Shown piece by piece: positions 35,469 to 44,726 of a DNA stretch of 64,000 nucleotides. Position 1 is the first letter of the stretch; each line of letters starts with the position of its first letter. Source of the stretch: Methylococcus sp. (GTDB lineage Bacteria; Pseudomonadota; Gammaproteobacteria; Methylococcales; Methylococcaceae); assembly GCA_028688525.1 (NCBI GenBank), contig JAQTYA010000005.1, forward strand, positions 1 through 64,000, in the 5' to 3' direction. Both the position numbers and the translations under genes were made by a program. A model generated the notes under the pieces. That model was not told where the DNA came from, ran no database searches, and worked only from the letters and a program-made list of their open reading frames with translations.

Positions 35469-36896
35469 TCAGAACGTGCATCCATTCACCAGATAGAGCG
35501 CGCCGATACTGGCGGCAAAGCCTAGGAAAACCGCGGGCATCCAGCGCAGATGGAAGGTGAACGTGTACCCTTCGCCTTCCTTCATGATGCCTTTCATGAG
35601 CCCCAACACATGGAGTCCAGGTGCCGAGCCGATTGCCAACAGGCTGCCGCCTACGCCGAGCGTCAAGGTCAGCAATAACCATTGTCCCTTCTGGAAATCG
35701 GGGTGCATGTTGAGGACGGCGAACATCAAGGTTCCATTGTCGATACAAGCCGATGACAAGCCGATCAGTATGTTGGCGATAGTCGGACTGATTTGGCCGA
35801 ACAGGAATTGAGCCATCCCCTCCATGTATCCCAGGAAACCCAGCGCACCTACGATCATCATCGCACCGTAGAAAAACAGCAGAGTATCCCAGTCGACCCC
35901 GGCAACGCACTTGAACACGTCAAACCCTTTTTGCGCGGGCCCGCATCCCTTTTTCTCCGTTTTAATCAGGTAATAGGAAAAGAATTGCAACAACGCCAGG
36001 CCGAACATCATGCCGGCTATGGGGGGCATTTCCAAAATGACATCGGCCAGAATGGTCACGCATAGGGTGACGACAAAAATAAAAATAACCCGCTTGCTGC
36101 CGCGCTTCAGCACGGGGACTTCATCGTCATTGGGGAAGGGTGTTTTCTTGACCACGGAGAAATGCATCAATGCTGCAGGGACTACAAAATTGACGACACA
36201 GGGAATCGTCAAGTCAAAAAACTCCCAAAAGTGCAACATGTTCTGTTGCCAGACAAAAAAGGTCGAAATACCTCCTAGGGGACTCATCGTACCCCCAGCA
36301 TTGGCGGCAATCACGGCATTTAGGCCAGCCAAACCGACGAACTCGGGTTCGTCCTCTCCAATAGCTAGGATGATGTATCCCATCAGTAAGCCGACCGTCA
36401 GGCTACTGATCACAGTGGACAGCAAAAATGCGATGCTCCCGGTGATCCAAAATAATTGCCGGTAGCTGTATTGGCGGTTGACCAGGAATATCCTCAGGGC
36501 GTCGAATATGCCTCGCTCCGTCATGGTGTTCAGAAAGGTCATGGAAACCATGATGAACAAAAACAGCTCGACATAAGCCATCAGGTTGCTTTCGAACCCG
36601 ACCGCGACCGTTTTCGAATTTCCGTGCACCTGATGGTAATAAATGAATATGGCAAACCAGATCAGCGCCGCCCCCAATACCATGGGTTTCGCCTTGCTCA
36701 TCTGGTGCATGTCTTCGGTCATCGCAACGATGTAGGCCAGAATCGTTATGGCAATAGCCGAATACCCCACCCAATGTCCCTTCAATTCCAAGGGCGCGGC
36801 TGCCGCTAGATCTTGGGCGATGCTCAACGCGGGCAAGAGCAGCCCGATGAGAATGAAAGAAAGATGAACAGCGCTGCCAGGACGTATTATTGACAT
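35469..36896 (-). CDS. nhaD: Na+/H+ antiporter, NhaD type
   Basis: Inner-membrane sodium-proton exchanger with about 12-13 membrane helices. It has an N-terminal cleavable-looking signal (LLLPALSIAQ). NhaD landmarks are ITILAYIVAMTEDMHQMSKAKP, AANAGGTMSPLGGISTFFVWQ, the DWDTLLFFYGAMM helix and SSACIDNGTLMFAVLNM. The frame opens further upstream with a TTG at 36944, but the ATG at 36896 gives the usual start, and the -35 element of the likely promoter overlaps the TTG. No ribosome binding site is obvious. Confidence 0.9.
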   Translation of the reverse strand: MSIIRPGSAVHLSFILIGLLLPALSIAQDLAAAAPLELKGHWVGYSAIAITILAYIVAMTEDMHQMSKAKPMVLGAALIWFAIFIYYHQVHGNSKTVAVGFESNLMAYVELFLFIMVSMTFLNTMTERGIFDALRIFLVNRQYSYRQLFWITGSIAFLLSTVISSLTVGLLMGYIILAIGEDEPEFVGLAGLNAVIAANAGGTMSPLGGISTFFVWQQNMLHFWEFFDLTIPCVVNFVVPAALMHFSVVKKTPFPNDDEVPVLKRGSKRVIFIFVVTLCVTILADVILEMPPIAGMMFGLALLQFFSYYLIKTEKKGCGPAQKGFDVFKCVAGVDWDTLLFFYGAMMIVGALGFLGYMEGMAQFLFGQISPTIANILIGLSSACIDNGTLMFAVLNMHPDFQKGQWLLLTLTLGVGGSLLAIGSAPGLHVLGLMKGIMKEGEGYTFTFHLRWMPAVFLGFAASIGALYLVNGCTF

Positions 36897-36914
36897 AAAC
36901 TTTATATTTTGAAT

Positions 36915-36944
36915 TAAATATGGATTGCCGGTCGGCCCTTTCAA
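36915..36944 (-). promoter_or_regulatory. Candidate promoter of nhaD
   Basis: Leftward: TTGAAA (36939-36944), an 18-bp spacer and TATTTA (36915-36920), about 20 bp ahead of the nhaD ATG. The stretch between promoter and gene is AT-rich. Confidence 0.45.
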
Positions 36945-36965
36945 GGCCGGGGATCGGTAATCGGC

Positions 36966-37019
36966 TCAGTCACCGTTAGCGGTGAATACGTGCCGGTGGC
37001 AGTTCTTGCTCCTGGGCAT
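36966..37019 (-). CDS. Possible 17-residue peptide gene between tusE/dsrC and nhaD
   Basis: An ATG at 37019 has a strong GGGAGGA ribosome binding site 6 nt upstream and opens a 17-codon frame rich in basic residues, with a Cys-His-Arg-His run, ending at TGA 36966-36968. It lies 45 nt after the dsrC/tusE stop and just ahead of the nhaD promoter. It may be a leader peptide or chance; the ribosome binding site is the only strong argument. Confidence 0.25.
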   Translation of the reverse strand: MPRSKNCHRHVFTANGD

Positions 37020-37064
37020 ATTATGTCCTCCCAGAATAATACAGCGTTCGCGGGTTTCTACAGG

Positions 37065-37388
37065 TCAGAGGCATCCCGGCGGCTTCGGCAGCCCAGCGAC
37101 TAAACAGACCTGCTTCAGCGGCCCCCCCGGAAAGAGCTTGTGCAGGTAGCGGCTGCTGCCTTTGTCTGCCCCCAATGATTTTTGGATCGCCTTGACGAAC
37201 AAACGGGCATTCGGCAGATACTCGTAACGCCGGTAATAGTCGCGAATGAAACGGACGATCTCCCAATGCTCCTCGGTCAGCCGGATGCCGATCGTGTCGG
37301 CGAGGCGTTCTGCAAGCTCCTCGTTCCAGGAACTAGGATCAGCCAGGAAGCCTTGCCGGTCGAGTTGCATGGGAGGGCTCACGTCCAC
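37065..37388 (-). CDS. DsrC/TusE-family sulfur-carrier protein with both C-terminal cysteines
   Basis: Accepts persulfide sulfur on C-terminal cysteines. The fold landmarks are LTEEHWEIVRFIRDYYRRYEYLPNARLFVKAI and YLHKLFPGGPLKQVC. The tail CLVAGLPKPPGC has the Cys-x10-Cys pair typical of DsrC; as I recall, Escherichia coli TusE keeps only the last cysteine. The GTG start at 37388 overlaps the upstream gene by 10 nt; an internal ATG at 37370 is possible. Last of the four sulfur-relay genes. Confidence 0.88.
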   Translation of the reverse strand: MDVSPPMQLDRQGFLADPSSWNEELAERLADTIGIRLTEEHWEIVRFIRDYYRRYEYLPNARLFVKAIQKSLGADKGSSRYLHKLFPGGPLKQVCLVAGLPKPPGCL

Positions 37389-37687
37389 GACAAAGAAAGC
37401 GGGTGCCGCACTGCGAGTTCCACGAAGCCGCTATAGCCGACAAGCCGTAGGCTTTGCAGCAGACGGGCGCGGTCCAGGCCGCGGGCCTCCAAATCGGGTT
37501 CGAGCACGACGATATCCAAGCTACCCGCCGCTGCGGCGACTTTCGCCGAGAAGCCGCACCCGGACAAGGCGCCGTAGACGCCGTTTTCCAACAGCAGCAC
37601 TGCATCCCCCTCTCCTGCCCGCTCCAGACAGCGGATTAGAGCTACGGTCTCAAACGGCGAAGTATTGACGAGATGCAGCACGCTCAT
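37379..37687 (-). CDS. DsrH/TusB-family sulfur-relay protein
   Basis: Third subunit of the DsrEFH/TusBCD hexamer. Starting at ATG 37687 (TTG 6 nt upstream is less likely), residue 20 is a cysteine in ALIRCLERAGEGD, at the position of the DsrH Cys20 of sulfur oxidisers, absent from Escherichia coli TusB as I recall it. LLLENGVYGAL and DLEARGL are family landmarks. It overlaps the TusC/DsrF gene by 4 nt. Confidence 0.85.
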   Translation of the reverse strand: MSVLHLVNTSPFETVALIRCLERAGEGDAVLLLENGVYGALSGCGFSAKVAAAAGSLDIVVLEPDLEARGLDRARLLQSLRLVGYSGFVELAVRHPLSLSWT

Positions 37688-38046
37688 CCGCAACTCACTG
37701 CAATCTCATGGCCTGCAATCCAGTCCGGAATGTCGATCCGCGCGAGGCAACGCACCGGCAGGATTAGCTTCTCCGCTGCCAGGGCGCGCTCCTCCAGCGA
37801 TTCCGCTTCTACTGCAATCTCGCGCACATCGTACAACTCCAGTGTTTGCAGCATGGGTGCGAACCGGCGCAAGCCGGCGTTTTGGGGGGACTGTCCGGAT
37901 TGCAGATGCCATACCCCATCGTCCAAAAACAGTACGTCGACAGCGAGATCGAACGCCGCAGCGGCCAGAATCTGGTCCAGCATCTCGGCGTTGCGCGCCC
38001 CCGAATAGGGCGGTTGCCGCACTACGAAGACGAAGCGCTTGGGCAT
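37684..38046 (-). CDS. DsrF/TusC-family sulfur-relay protein
   Basis: Second subunit of the DsrEFH/TusBCD complex (120 aa). Family landmarks: VVRQPPYSGARNAEMLDQILAAAAF, VDVLFLDDGVW and LPVRCLARIDIP near the end. Located 3 nt after the DsrE/TusD gene and overlapping the DsrH/TusB gene, in the order dsrE-dsrF-dsrH-dsrC. Confidence 0.88.
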   Translation of the reverse strand: MPKRFVFVVRQPPYSGARNAEMLDQILAAAAFDLAVDVLFLDDGVWHLQSGQSPQNAGLRRFAPMLQTLELYDVREIAVEAESLEERALAAEKLILPVRCLARIDIPDWIAGHEIAVSCG

Positions 38047-38049
38047 GCT

Positions 38050-38421
38050 TCAGACCCCGAACGCCAGTATCCGGTCGGCCTTGAGGCAGGCGTCGACCCA
38101 TTGCCCCAAGCCGCCGATGCGGAATCCCGGCGCTAGCCGTCTGTCGTCCGCGCCTTCACACGACGCTAGTCCCCGGCGCTGAGCAGCCGAAACGCACAGC
38201 ACAAAATCCAGCGCATGCGCGCGCGCGAGGGCGCACCAGTGTGCGCTGAGATCGTCCTCTCCGGCGAATGCCGGAACTTGAGCATTGCAAACTCCGTCAT
38301 AGTAAAAGAACACCAGCAGGATATCGTGTCCGTTCGCTAGCGCGGCTTTGATAAACTGATACCCCGTGTTCGCCGCCTGGGCTTCACGAGGGCTCGCATT
38401 GATCTGTATGACGAATTTCAT
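38050..38421 (-). CDS. DsrE/TusD-family sulfurtransferase subunit
   Basis: Persulfide-carrying subunit of the complex. The active cysteine is Cys76 in LDFVLCVSAAQRRGL, matching DsrE/TusD Cys78. Other landmarks are FIKAALANGHDILLVFFYYDGV and the C-terminal GLGQWVDACLKADRILAFG. The four-gene set probably thiolates tRNA wobble uridine, a role known for TusDCBE, unless it serves sulfur oxidation as in dsr loci. It is divergent from bepA. Confidence 0.88.
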   Translation of the reverse strand: MKFVIQINASPREAQAANTGYQFIKAALANGHDILLVFFYYDGVCNAQVPAFAGEDDLSAHWCALARAHALDFVLCVSAAQRRGLASCEGADDRRLAPGFRIGGLGQWVDACLKADRILAFGV

Positions 38422-38496
38422 GACCGTAGTTTATTCCGCCGCGCACGGCTTCGTTCGCACCCAGCCGTATGGCGCTATCCGCGGCCGGCGGTATTC

Positions 38497-39990
38497 ATGA
38501 CAGCCTGCCGATCCGTAAGCTTGTCGCATCGCTTAGGCCGCGCAGTGTTCGCAGCGGTGCTGTCTGCCTCGGTCCCGCCAGCTTCGGCCGAACCGCTCAA
38601 TCTCGATCTCCCCGATATGGGCGATCCTACCGGTACGCTGTTCACGCCTCAGCAGGAAAAAGCGCTCGGCGAAGCGTTTTTCCGGAATCTGCACAATCAG
38701 CTCCAAATCAATGAAGACCCCGAAGTCACCGATTACATCCAGGCGCTCGGCCGGAAGCTGGTGGAGCATACGGATACGCCCGGGCAGAATTTCCATTTCT
38801 TCGTCGTCAATCAGCAGGTCATCAACGCCTTTGCCGGTCCCGGCGGCTATATCGGTGTCAACTCGGGCTTGATCCTCACCACGGAAAGCGAAAGCGAATT
38901 GGCCTCAGTGCTCGGACACGAAATCGCGCACATCACCCAGCGCCATCTCTACGACGCTTTCCAGGCCGCGGGCAGGCTGTCGCTGCCGACCGCAGCCGCC
39001 ATGCTGGCCGGCGTGCTGTTGGGTGCCGGGACCGGCTCTAGCCAGCTGGGCCAGGCAGCAGTCATCGCCGCATCGGCTGCCAATCAGCAGGCACAGATCA
39101 ATTTTACCCGAGATAACGAGGCCGAGGCCGACCGCGTCGGGATGAAGATTCTGTCAGGCTCGGACTTCGATCCGCGCGCCATGCCGACTTTCTTCGAACG
39201 CATGCAGCAGTCGACCCGTTTTTCCACCGGCCGCAGCACCCCCGAATTCCTGTTAACCCACCCCGTCACCATGTCCCGTATCGCCGACACCCGGGGCCGC
39301 GCCGAGCAGTATGCCTACAAGCAATACCCGGACTCGTTTACCTACCTGATCATCCGGGCCAAACTTCACGTCCAGACTACCCGCAACCCCCAGGAAAGCG
39401 TGACTTATTTTGCGGCGATTTCGGACGTCGGCACCCGTCAGCAGCAGGACGTTGCCCAGTACGGCCTGGCTTTAGCTTTGATTGCTCAGGGCAAGCTCGA
39501 CAAGGGCAGAACGCTGCTTCAAGATCTCATCAAACGCTACCCGGAGCGCTCGCAATTCTACAATGCGCTGGCCGAAACCGAATTCGAAGCCAAGAACTAT
39601 CCGGCCGCGCTCTCTATATTCGAGGACGCGCTGCAACGCTTTCCCAGCAACCGCGCGCTCAGTCTCAATTATGCGCAAGCCCTGGTCAGAGCCGGAAAAT
39701 CGGCGGAAGCCCGCAAACGTTTGTTGGATTATCTGCACCACCATGAAGCGACCCCGGAGGTCTACGAGCTGGTAGCGCAAGCCTACGGCCAACTCGGCAA
39801 CGAGGCCGAGTCGCACCGCTATCTGGCCGAAGCCTATTACGCGGCGGGCCAAACTCCCAATGCCATATTGCACCTGAAGATCGCACAAAAATCGGGCGGA
39901 CGGGATTTCCACACCGACTCGGCTATCGAGGAGCGGATCAAGGAACTGCAGGAGGAGCAGCGGGAAGAAAAAGCCGAACGAAACCGCTAA
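38497..39990 (+). CDS. bepA: Periplasmic M48 metalloprotease with TPR repeats (BepA/YfgC-like)
   Basis: Outer-membrane assembly chaperone and protease that degrades misfolded barrel proteins. It has a signal peptide (cleavage near ASA-EP), an M48 domain with the zinc motif HEIAH in VLGHEIAHITQRH (about residues 146-158) and the third-ligand region DNEAEADRVGMKIL, a hydrophobic TAAAMLAGVLLGAG segment, then at least four TPR repeats from about residue 310 to the charged C-terminus. Length of 497 aa matches BepA (487). Confidence 0.9.
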   Translation: MTACRSVSLSHRLGRAVFAAVLSASVPPASAEPLNLDLPDMGDPTGTLFTPQQEKALGEAFFRNLHNQLQINEDPEVTDYIQALGRKLVEHTDTPGQNFHFFVVNQQVINAFAGPGGYIGVNSGLILTTESESELASVLGHEIAHITQRHLYDAFQAAGRLSLPTAAAMLAGVLLGAGTGSSQLGQAAVIAASAANQQAQINFTRDNEAEADRVGMKILSGSDFDPRAMPTFFERMQQSTRFSTGRSTPEFLLTHPVTMSRIADTRGRAEQYAYKQYPDSFTYLIIRAKLHVQTTRNPQESVTYFAAISDVGTRQQQDVAQYGLALALIAQGKLDKGRTLLQDLIKRYPERSQFYNALAETEFEAKNYPAALSIFEDALQRFPSNRALSLNYAQALVRAGKSAEARKRLLDYLHHHEATPEVYELVAQAYGQLGNEAESHRYLAEAYYAAGQTPNAILHLKIAQKSGGRDFHTDSAIEERIKELQEEQREEKAERNR

Positions 39991-40180
39991 CTCCCGCCGT
40001 GGATCGTATGGCGCTTTATATTTTCGGTGCCCAGCATTCGTACCGGGGCGAAAGCATTCCAGCATTTGCTAGCCCCTGGCCATTGGGCAATACTACGAGC
40101 TGAGCAAGAGCGGCTTCGTTGCCCGAACGATGTCCTCATTGAGTCGCCAAGATCGCATCAACGCCAGGGATAAGCGGTAA

Positions 40181-41449
40181 ATGAAGACGATGCCAACGGA
40201 ACCGCCCATCAGCCGCTCACCGCAACGCTTCAAGTTTTCTGCGGCCTTAGTCGGTTTAGCTCTCGCCTGTGCTCTGCCCGGTTGTTCCGACCCTAAGAGT
40301 CCCAAACGTAAAGATACTCTCAGCGTCGCGGCAGTCGCGCCTGCAGTGCGCACGAGTCTGGTCAGCAGCCTCGACATCGCCTCCGAATTCGAACCCTTCC
40401 AGCAAGTCGACGTGCATGCCAAGGTTGCAGGTTATGTCCAGGCGATCTATGTGGATATTGGGGATACGGTCAAAGAGAACCAGATTCTCGCGGTCCTGGA
40501 AGTACCCGAACTCGAACAGGATCTCGCCCGAGCCCGCGCCGCCACGGCGCGCGCCAAGGAGCAGATCCGCCTGGTTCGGAGCAATATCCGCCGTGCTCAG
40601 GCTATCGCCCGTCAGGCGGAGTTGACTTACCACCGCATGTACTCGGTCAACCAAGCCACCCCCAATCTGGTGGCGCAGCAGGAGATCGACGTTGCCGAAG
40701 CCCAGGCGGACGCGACGGCCGCGGAGCTGTCCTCGCGCCAAGCCGCCGCCCTAGTCGCCGAACAGGAACTGGTCGAGGCGCAGGCAAACGAGCGGCGCGC
40801 CGAAACGCTGGCCGATTACGCCAATATCCGCGCGCCGTTCGCCGGCGTAGTCACCAAACGTTACGCGGACACCGGCGCCATGGTGCCGCAGGGCATTCAG
40901 TCCAGCCAGCAGGCTATGCCGGTGGTCCGGATCACCCAGGTCGATCCGCTACGGCTTTCGTTTCCGGTGCCGGAATCGCTGGTACCGCTGGTGCGCGTGG
41001 ATGCGCCGGTCACGCTCCACGTCGGCGCTTTGAATAAGACCATAGAGACCAAGATTTGGCGGTTCACCGGAAAAGCGAGCGAGGCGACCCGCACCATGGA
41101 AACCCAGCTGCTGATTCCCAATCCGCAGTTCGAGCTGAAGCCCGGCATGCTGGGCTCGGTTCAATTCGTACTCGCCCGGCGCGAGAAGGCGCTGGCCATT
41201 CCAGTCGAAGCCGTGTACGAAGACGAGACTCCGCCGAGCGTCCTGGTCGTCGGCGCGGACAACAAAGTGGAGCCACGGCAAGTCACGCTCGGCATCAAAT
41301 CGCCCACACTCTACGAAGTAACCTCCGGCCTAGCCGAGAACGAACGCGTCATTATTTCCGGGCAGTCGGCGTTCACTCCCGGACAAACCGTGCAGCCCAA
41401 GCAAGTTTCCTTCGATGCCTCGCCGAACGGCGACGCGGAGCAACAATGA
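40181..41449 (+). CDS. RND efflux periplasmic adaptor (membrane fusion) lipoprotein
   Basis: Bridges the inner-membrane RND pump and the outer-membrane channel. The signal carries a lipobox LPGC at residues 32-35. Lipoyl half (KVAGYVQAIYVDIGDTVKENQILAVLE), a coiled-coil hairpin of about 100 residues (rich in ARA, QAE), second lipoyl half (IRAPFAGVVTKRYADTGAMV) and beta-barrel (LRLSFPVPESLVPLV) appear in order. First gene of a three-gene efflux operon. Confidence 0.9.
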   Translation: MKTMPTEPPISRSPQRFKFSAALVGLALACALPGCSDPKSPKRKDTLSVAAVAPAVRTSLVSSLDIASEFEPFQQVDVHAKVAGYVQAIYVDIGDTVKENQILAVLEVPELEQDLARARAATARAKEQIRLVRSNIRRAQAIARQAELTYHRMYSVNQATPNLVAQQEIDVAEAQADATAAELSSRQAAALVAEQELVEAQANERRAETLADYANIRAPFAGVVTKRYADTGAMVPQGIQSSQQAMPVVRITQVDPLRLSFPVPESLVPLVRVDAPVTLHVGALNKTIETKIWRFTGKASEATRTMETQLLIPNPQFELKPGMLGSVQFVLARREKALAIPVEAVYEDETPPSVLVVGADNKVEPRQVTLGIKSPTLYEVTSGLAENERVIISGQSAFTPGQTVQPKQVSFDASPNGDAEQQ

Positions 41450-41543
41450 CATTCGGCGGCATGACCATCGAAAGACGATTCCACCCGGCGGATAAGCGGA
41501 TTCGAGCTCCGTCTTAACCCCTTTCCCTTTCAAGGCCCCCTCC

Positions 41544-44500
41544 ATGCCTCGTTTCGCCCTCCGCTTCCCGTATCTGATCGTCGTGTGCGCCTTGATGGCG
41601 GGAGTATTGGGAATGTCGGCCTTGGTGCGCATGCCGGTCGATCTCTTCCCCAGCATCAATATCCCGGTGGTGATGGTCGCTACCTTCTACTCGGGCATGC
41701 CGCCCCAGCAGATCGAGACCGCTATAACTTCCCCGTTCGAGCGCATGTTTACGCTCGCCAGCAACATCGATCACATGGAATCCCGCTCCTTGCCCGGCGT
41801 CAGCTTGATCAAGGTGTACTTCGAACCCGGATCGAATCCCGATTCGGCTTTGACAGGCATTTCCAACCTCGCTATGGCAACCTTGCGCCGGTTGCCGCAG
41901 GGCACGCTGCCGCCGGTGATCCTAAAGTCCGACGCATCCAGCATGCCGGTGTGCCTAGTGACTTTCAAAGGCCAGGGCCTGGCCGAGAAGGATCTGCTCG
42001 ACATTGCCCGCTTCAATGTGCGCAACCAGATGGCGGCCGTCCCGGGCGCTTCCGTGCCGATGCCGTTCGGCGGCAAGATGCGGCAGATTCAGGTCTACGT
42101 CGATCCGGTGAAGATGCAGGCCTACGACATGAGCATCGACGATGTGGTGAAGTCGGTCAACGATGCCAATCTCATCTTGCCCGCCGGCTTCTCGCGTATC
42201 GGCGATCTAACCTACAACATCTACACCAATAGCCAGATCGCCACGATGAAGGAGCTCGACGCCGTCCCGTTGCGGACGGTCGGGCAATCGGCGGTTATGG
42301 TGGGCGACGTCGGTCGAGCCAAGGACGATACGATGATTCAGACCAACATCGTCCGCATCGACGGCCAGCGTTCGGTCTACGTACCTGTGCTCAAGCAGGG
42401 CGGCGACACCAACACCATCAGCATCGTCAACGGGGTCCGAGACATCATCGGCCGCCTACTGGACGTGCCCAAGAACCTCGTTACCGACATCGTTTTCGAC
42501 CAGTCGCTGTTCGTCAAAAGCGCCATCGAAAACCTGGTGCACGAAGGCCTGACCGGCTTGTTCCTGACCGGGATGATGATCCTGATGTTCCTAGGCAACC
42601 TCCGCGCTACCGGGGCGGTGATGCTGTCGATCCCGCTGTCAGCCCTGACCATGTTCTTCGTACTGTTTTTGGGCGGCGGTTCCATCAACACCATGATCCT
42701 CGGCGGGCTGGCGCTGGCGTTTTCGCGCCTGATCGATAACTCGGTGATCGTACTGGAAAACATCTTCCGCCACATGGAACTGGGGGAGCCGCCGGCCGCG
42801 GCCGCCGAACGAGGCGGCCTCGAGGTTTCCCTGCCCGTGCTCGCCGCAACGCTAACCATGGCCATCGTGTTTTTCCCTGTAAGCTTCCTCAATGGGGTTA
42901 GCAAATTCCTGTTCTCGGCGCTCGGCCTGGCCGTGGTCATGTCCGAGTTCGCGTCCTACATCGTCGCCATGACAGTAGTGCCGCTGTTCTGTTCCAAATT
43001 CATCAAAGGCGTGCACAGTGCCCATCAGCCCGAATGCGGGGAACATCCGGCCGCTGCCCGGCCATCCTTGTTAGTGCGTTTCAACGCCTGGTTCGACCGC
43101 CGCTTCCAAATCTTTCTCGACCGTTATCAGGCTCTGCTCGCTCGCGCCCTAATCCGCCCCAAGGCGACAGTGCTAGGCATCGTCGGCCTATTCGGCGCGA
43201 GCCTGCTGCTGTTTCCTTTGCTCAGTGTGTCGTTCTTCCCGCGCACTGACCCCGGCCAGTTCACCATCATGATCAAGGCCCCATCGGGCATGCGCTTGGA
43301 GAAGACCGAAGACCAGATCCGACGGGTCGAAGCACTGATCCGGCGCAACGTGAGACCGGACGACCTGCAGCTGATCGTATCCAACATCGGTTCGGTGGCG
43401 GACCTGCCAGCGCTCTATACGACCAACTCCACCGAAGACACGGCTTTCGTAGAAGTGAGCTTGAATGGCGACCACAAAACCGGCAGCTACGCCTATATGG
43501 AGCAGATCGGCGAGGCGCTCCGAACCGAGATGCCGCAGCTCAGTACCTATCTGTTCGCCAGCGGCCTGGTCGACGCGGTGATGAACCAGGGCATGCCGGC
43601 GCCGATCGACGTTCAGGTCAGCAGCAACGACCTCAAGCTCAGCGACCGGGTTGTCCGCGAGCTGACTGCAAAAATCCGCGAACTGCCTGGCGTCAGCGGT
43701 ATTTTCACGCCGCAGAATAACGACCTGCCTGCGTTCGACATTGACGTCGACCGAGTTCGGGCAGCGCAGGTGGGTCTCACCGAGAAGAACGTGGTCGATA
43801 GCCTGATTTCGGCCTTGACCTCGGACGTGATGATCTCGCCCAGCTACTGGATCGATCCGAAATCCGGCAACAATTATTTCCTTTCGGTTCAATATCCGCT
43901 GGACCAGATCAAGTCCATGGCCGACTTGAAAAACCTGGTGCTGCATGGGCCCGACGTGAAAGGCCCTACCACCCTGGAAACCGTCGCCAAGGTCAACACT
44001 ATCACCTCGCCCAACGAAGTCGACCATTACCAGATCCGGCGCGTCATGGACGTCTACGTCTCCCCTACCGACGAAGATCTGGGCCGGATGGCGGCTGCCA
44101 TCGAAGACATCATCGGCGGCATGGACCTCCCGGAAGGCGTGGTGGTGACGCTACGGGGTTCGGTTCAGAGCATGCGCGCCTCCTTCCATAGCTTCGCGGT
44201 CGGTTTGAGCCTGTCGGTCGTCCTGGTCTACCTGGTGTTGGTCGCGCAGTTCCGCTCCTTCGCAACGCCCTTCATCATCCTGCTGGCCGTGCCTACCGGC
44301 ATCACAGGCGTGATCCTGATGCTGCTACTGAGCGGCACGACGCTCAACGTCATGTCTCTGATGGGCGTACTTATGCTCAGCGGCATGGTGGTATCGAACA
44401 GCATCCTGATCGTGGAGTTCGCCAACCAGTTGCGCGCTGGCGGCATGGCCATAGCCGAAGCGGCTTCGCAAGCGTGCAGGACCCGCCTGCGGCCGGTCCT

Positions 44501-44726
44501 GATGACCTCGCTGGCCACCATTATCGGCCTGATTCCGATGGCCTTGAAGCTCGGCACCGGCAGCGAAGCCTACGCGCCCCTGGCCCGCGTCATCATCGGC
44601 GGCCTGAGCGCTTCGGTCACGCTGACGGTCTTCATCGTGCCGGCAGCCTACCTCTGGTTCTTCCAGCACGACGACGATGGCGATATCCCGCGCGAGACGG
44701 CCCGGCCGATGGAGGTAGCATCGTGA
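41544..44726 (+). CDS. RND efflux pump inner-membrane transporter (AcrB/MexB superfamily)
   Basis: Proton-driven trimeric exporter of 1060 aa with 12 membrane helices and two large periplasmic loops. The N-terminus FALRFPYLIVVCALMAG and RMPVDLFPSINIPVVMV are typical. In TM4 the usual Asp-Asp pair reads LIDNSVIVLENIFRH, i.e. a single Asp. The closing block NSILIVEFANQLRAGG and PVLMTSLATIIGLIPMALKLG is standard HAE-type. Substrate not predictable. Followed by the outer-membrane gene with a 4-nt overlap. Confidence 0.92.
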   Translation: MPRFALRFPYLIVVCALMAGVLGMSALVRMPVDLFPSINIPVVMVATFYSGMPPQQIETAITSPFERMFTLASNIDHMESRSLPGVSLIKVYFEPGSNPDSALTGISNLAMATLRRLPQGTLPPVILKSDASSMPVCLVTFKGQGLAEKDLLDIARFNVRNQMAAVPGASVPMPFGGKMRQIQVYVDPVKMQAYDMSIDDVVKSVNDANLILPAGFSRIGDLTYNIYTNSQIATMKELDAVPLRTVGQSAVMVGDVGRAKDDTMIQTNIVRIDGQRSVYVPVLKQGGDTNTISIVNGVRDIIGRLLDVPKNLVTDIVFDQSLFVKSAIENLVHEGLTGLFLTGMMILMFLGNLRATGAVMLSIPLSALTMFFVLFLGGGSINTMILGGLALAFSRLIDNSVIVLENIFRHMELGEPPAAAAERGGLEVSLPVLAATLTMAIVFFPVSFLNGVSKFLFSALGLAVVMSEFASYIVAMTVVPLFCSKFIKGVHSAHQPECGEHPAAARPSLLVRFNAWFDRRFQIFLDRYQALLARALIRPKATVLGIVGLFGASLLLFPLLSVSFFPRTDPGQFTIMIKAPSGMRLEKTEDQIRRVEALIRRNVRPDDLQLIVSNIGSVADLPALYTTNSTEDTAFVEVSLNGDHKTGSYAYMEQIGEALRTEMPQLSTYLFASGLVDAVMNQGMPAPIDVQVSSNDLKLSDRVVRELTAKIRELPGVSGIFTPQNNDLPAFDIDVDRVRAAQVGLTEKNVVDSLISALTSDVMISPSYWIDPKSGNNYFLSVQYPLDQIKSMADLKNLVLHGPDVKGPTTLETVAKVNTITSPNEVDHYQIRRVMDVYVSPTDEDLGRMAAAIEDIIGGMDLPEGVVVTLRGSVQSMRASFHSFAVGLSLSVVLVYLVLVAQFRSFATPFIILLAVPTGITGVILMLLLSGTTLNVMSLMGVLMLSGMVVSNSILIVEFANQLRAGGMAIAEAASQACRTRLRPVLMTSLATIIGLIPMALKLGTGSEAYAPLARVIIGGLSASVTLTVFIVPAAYLWFFQHDDDGDIPRETARPMEVAS

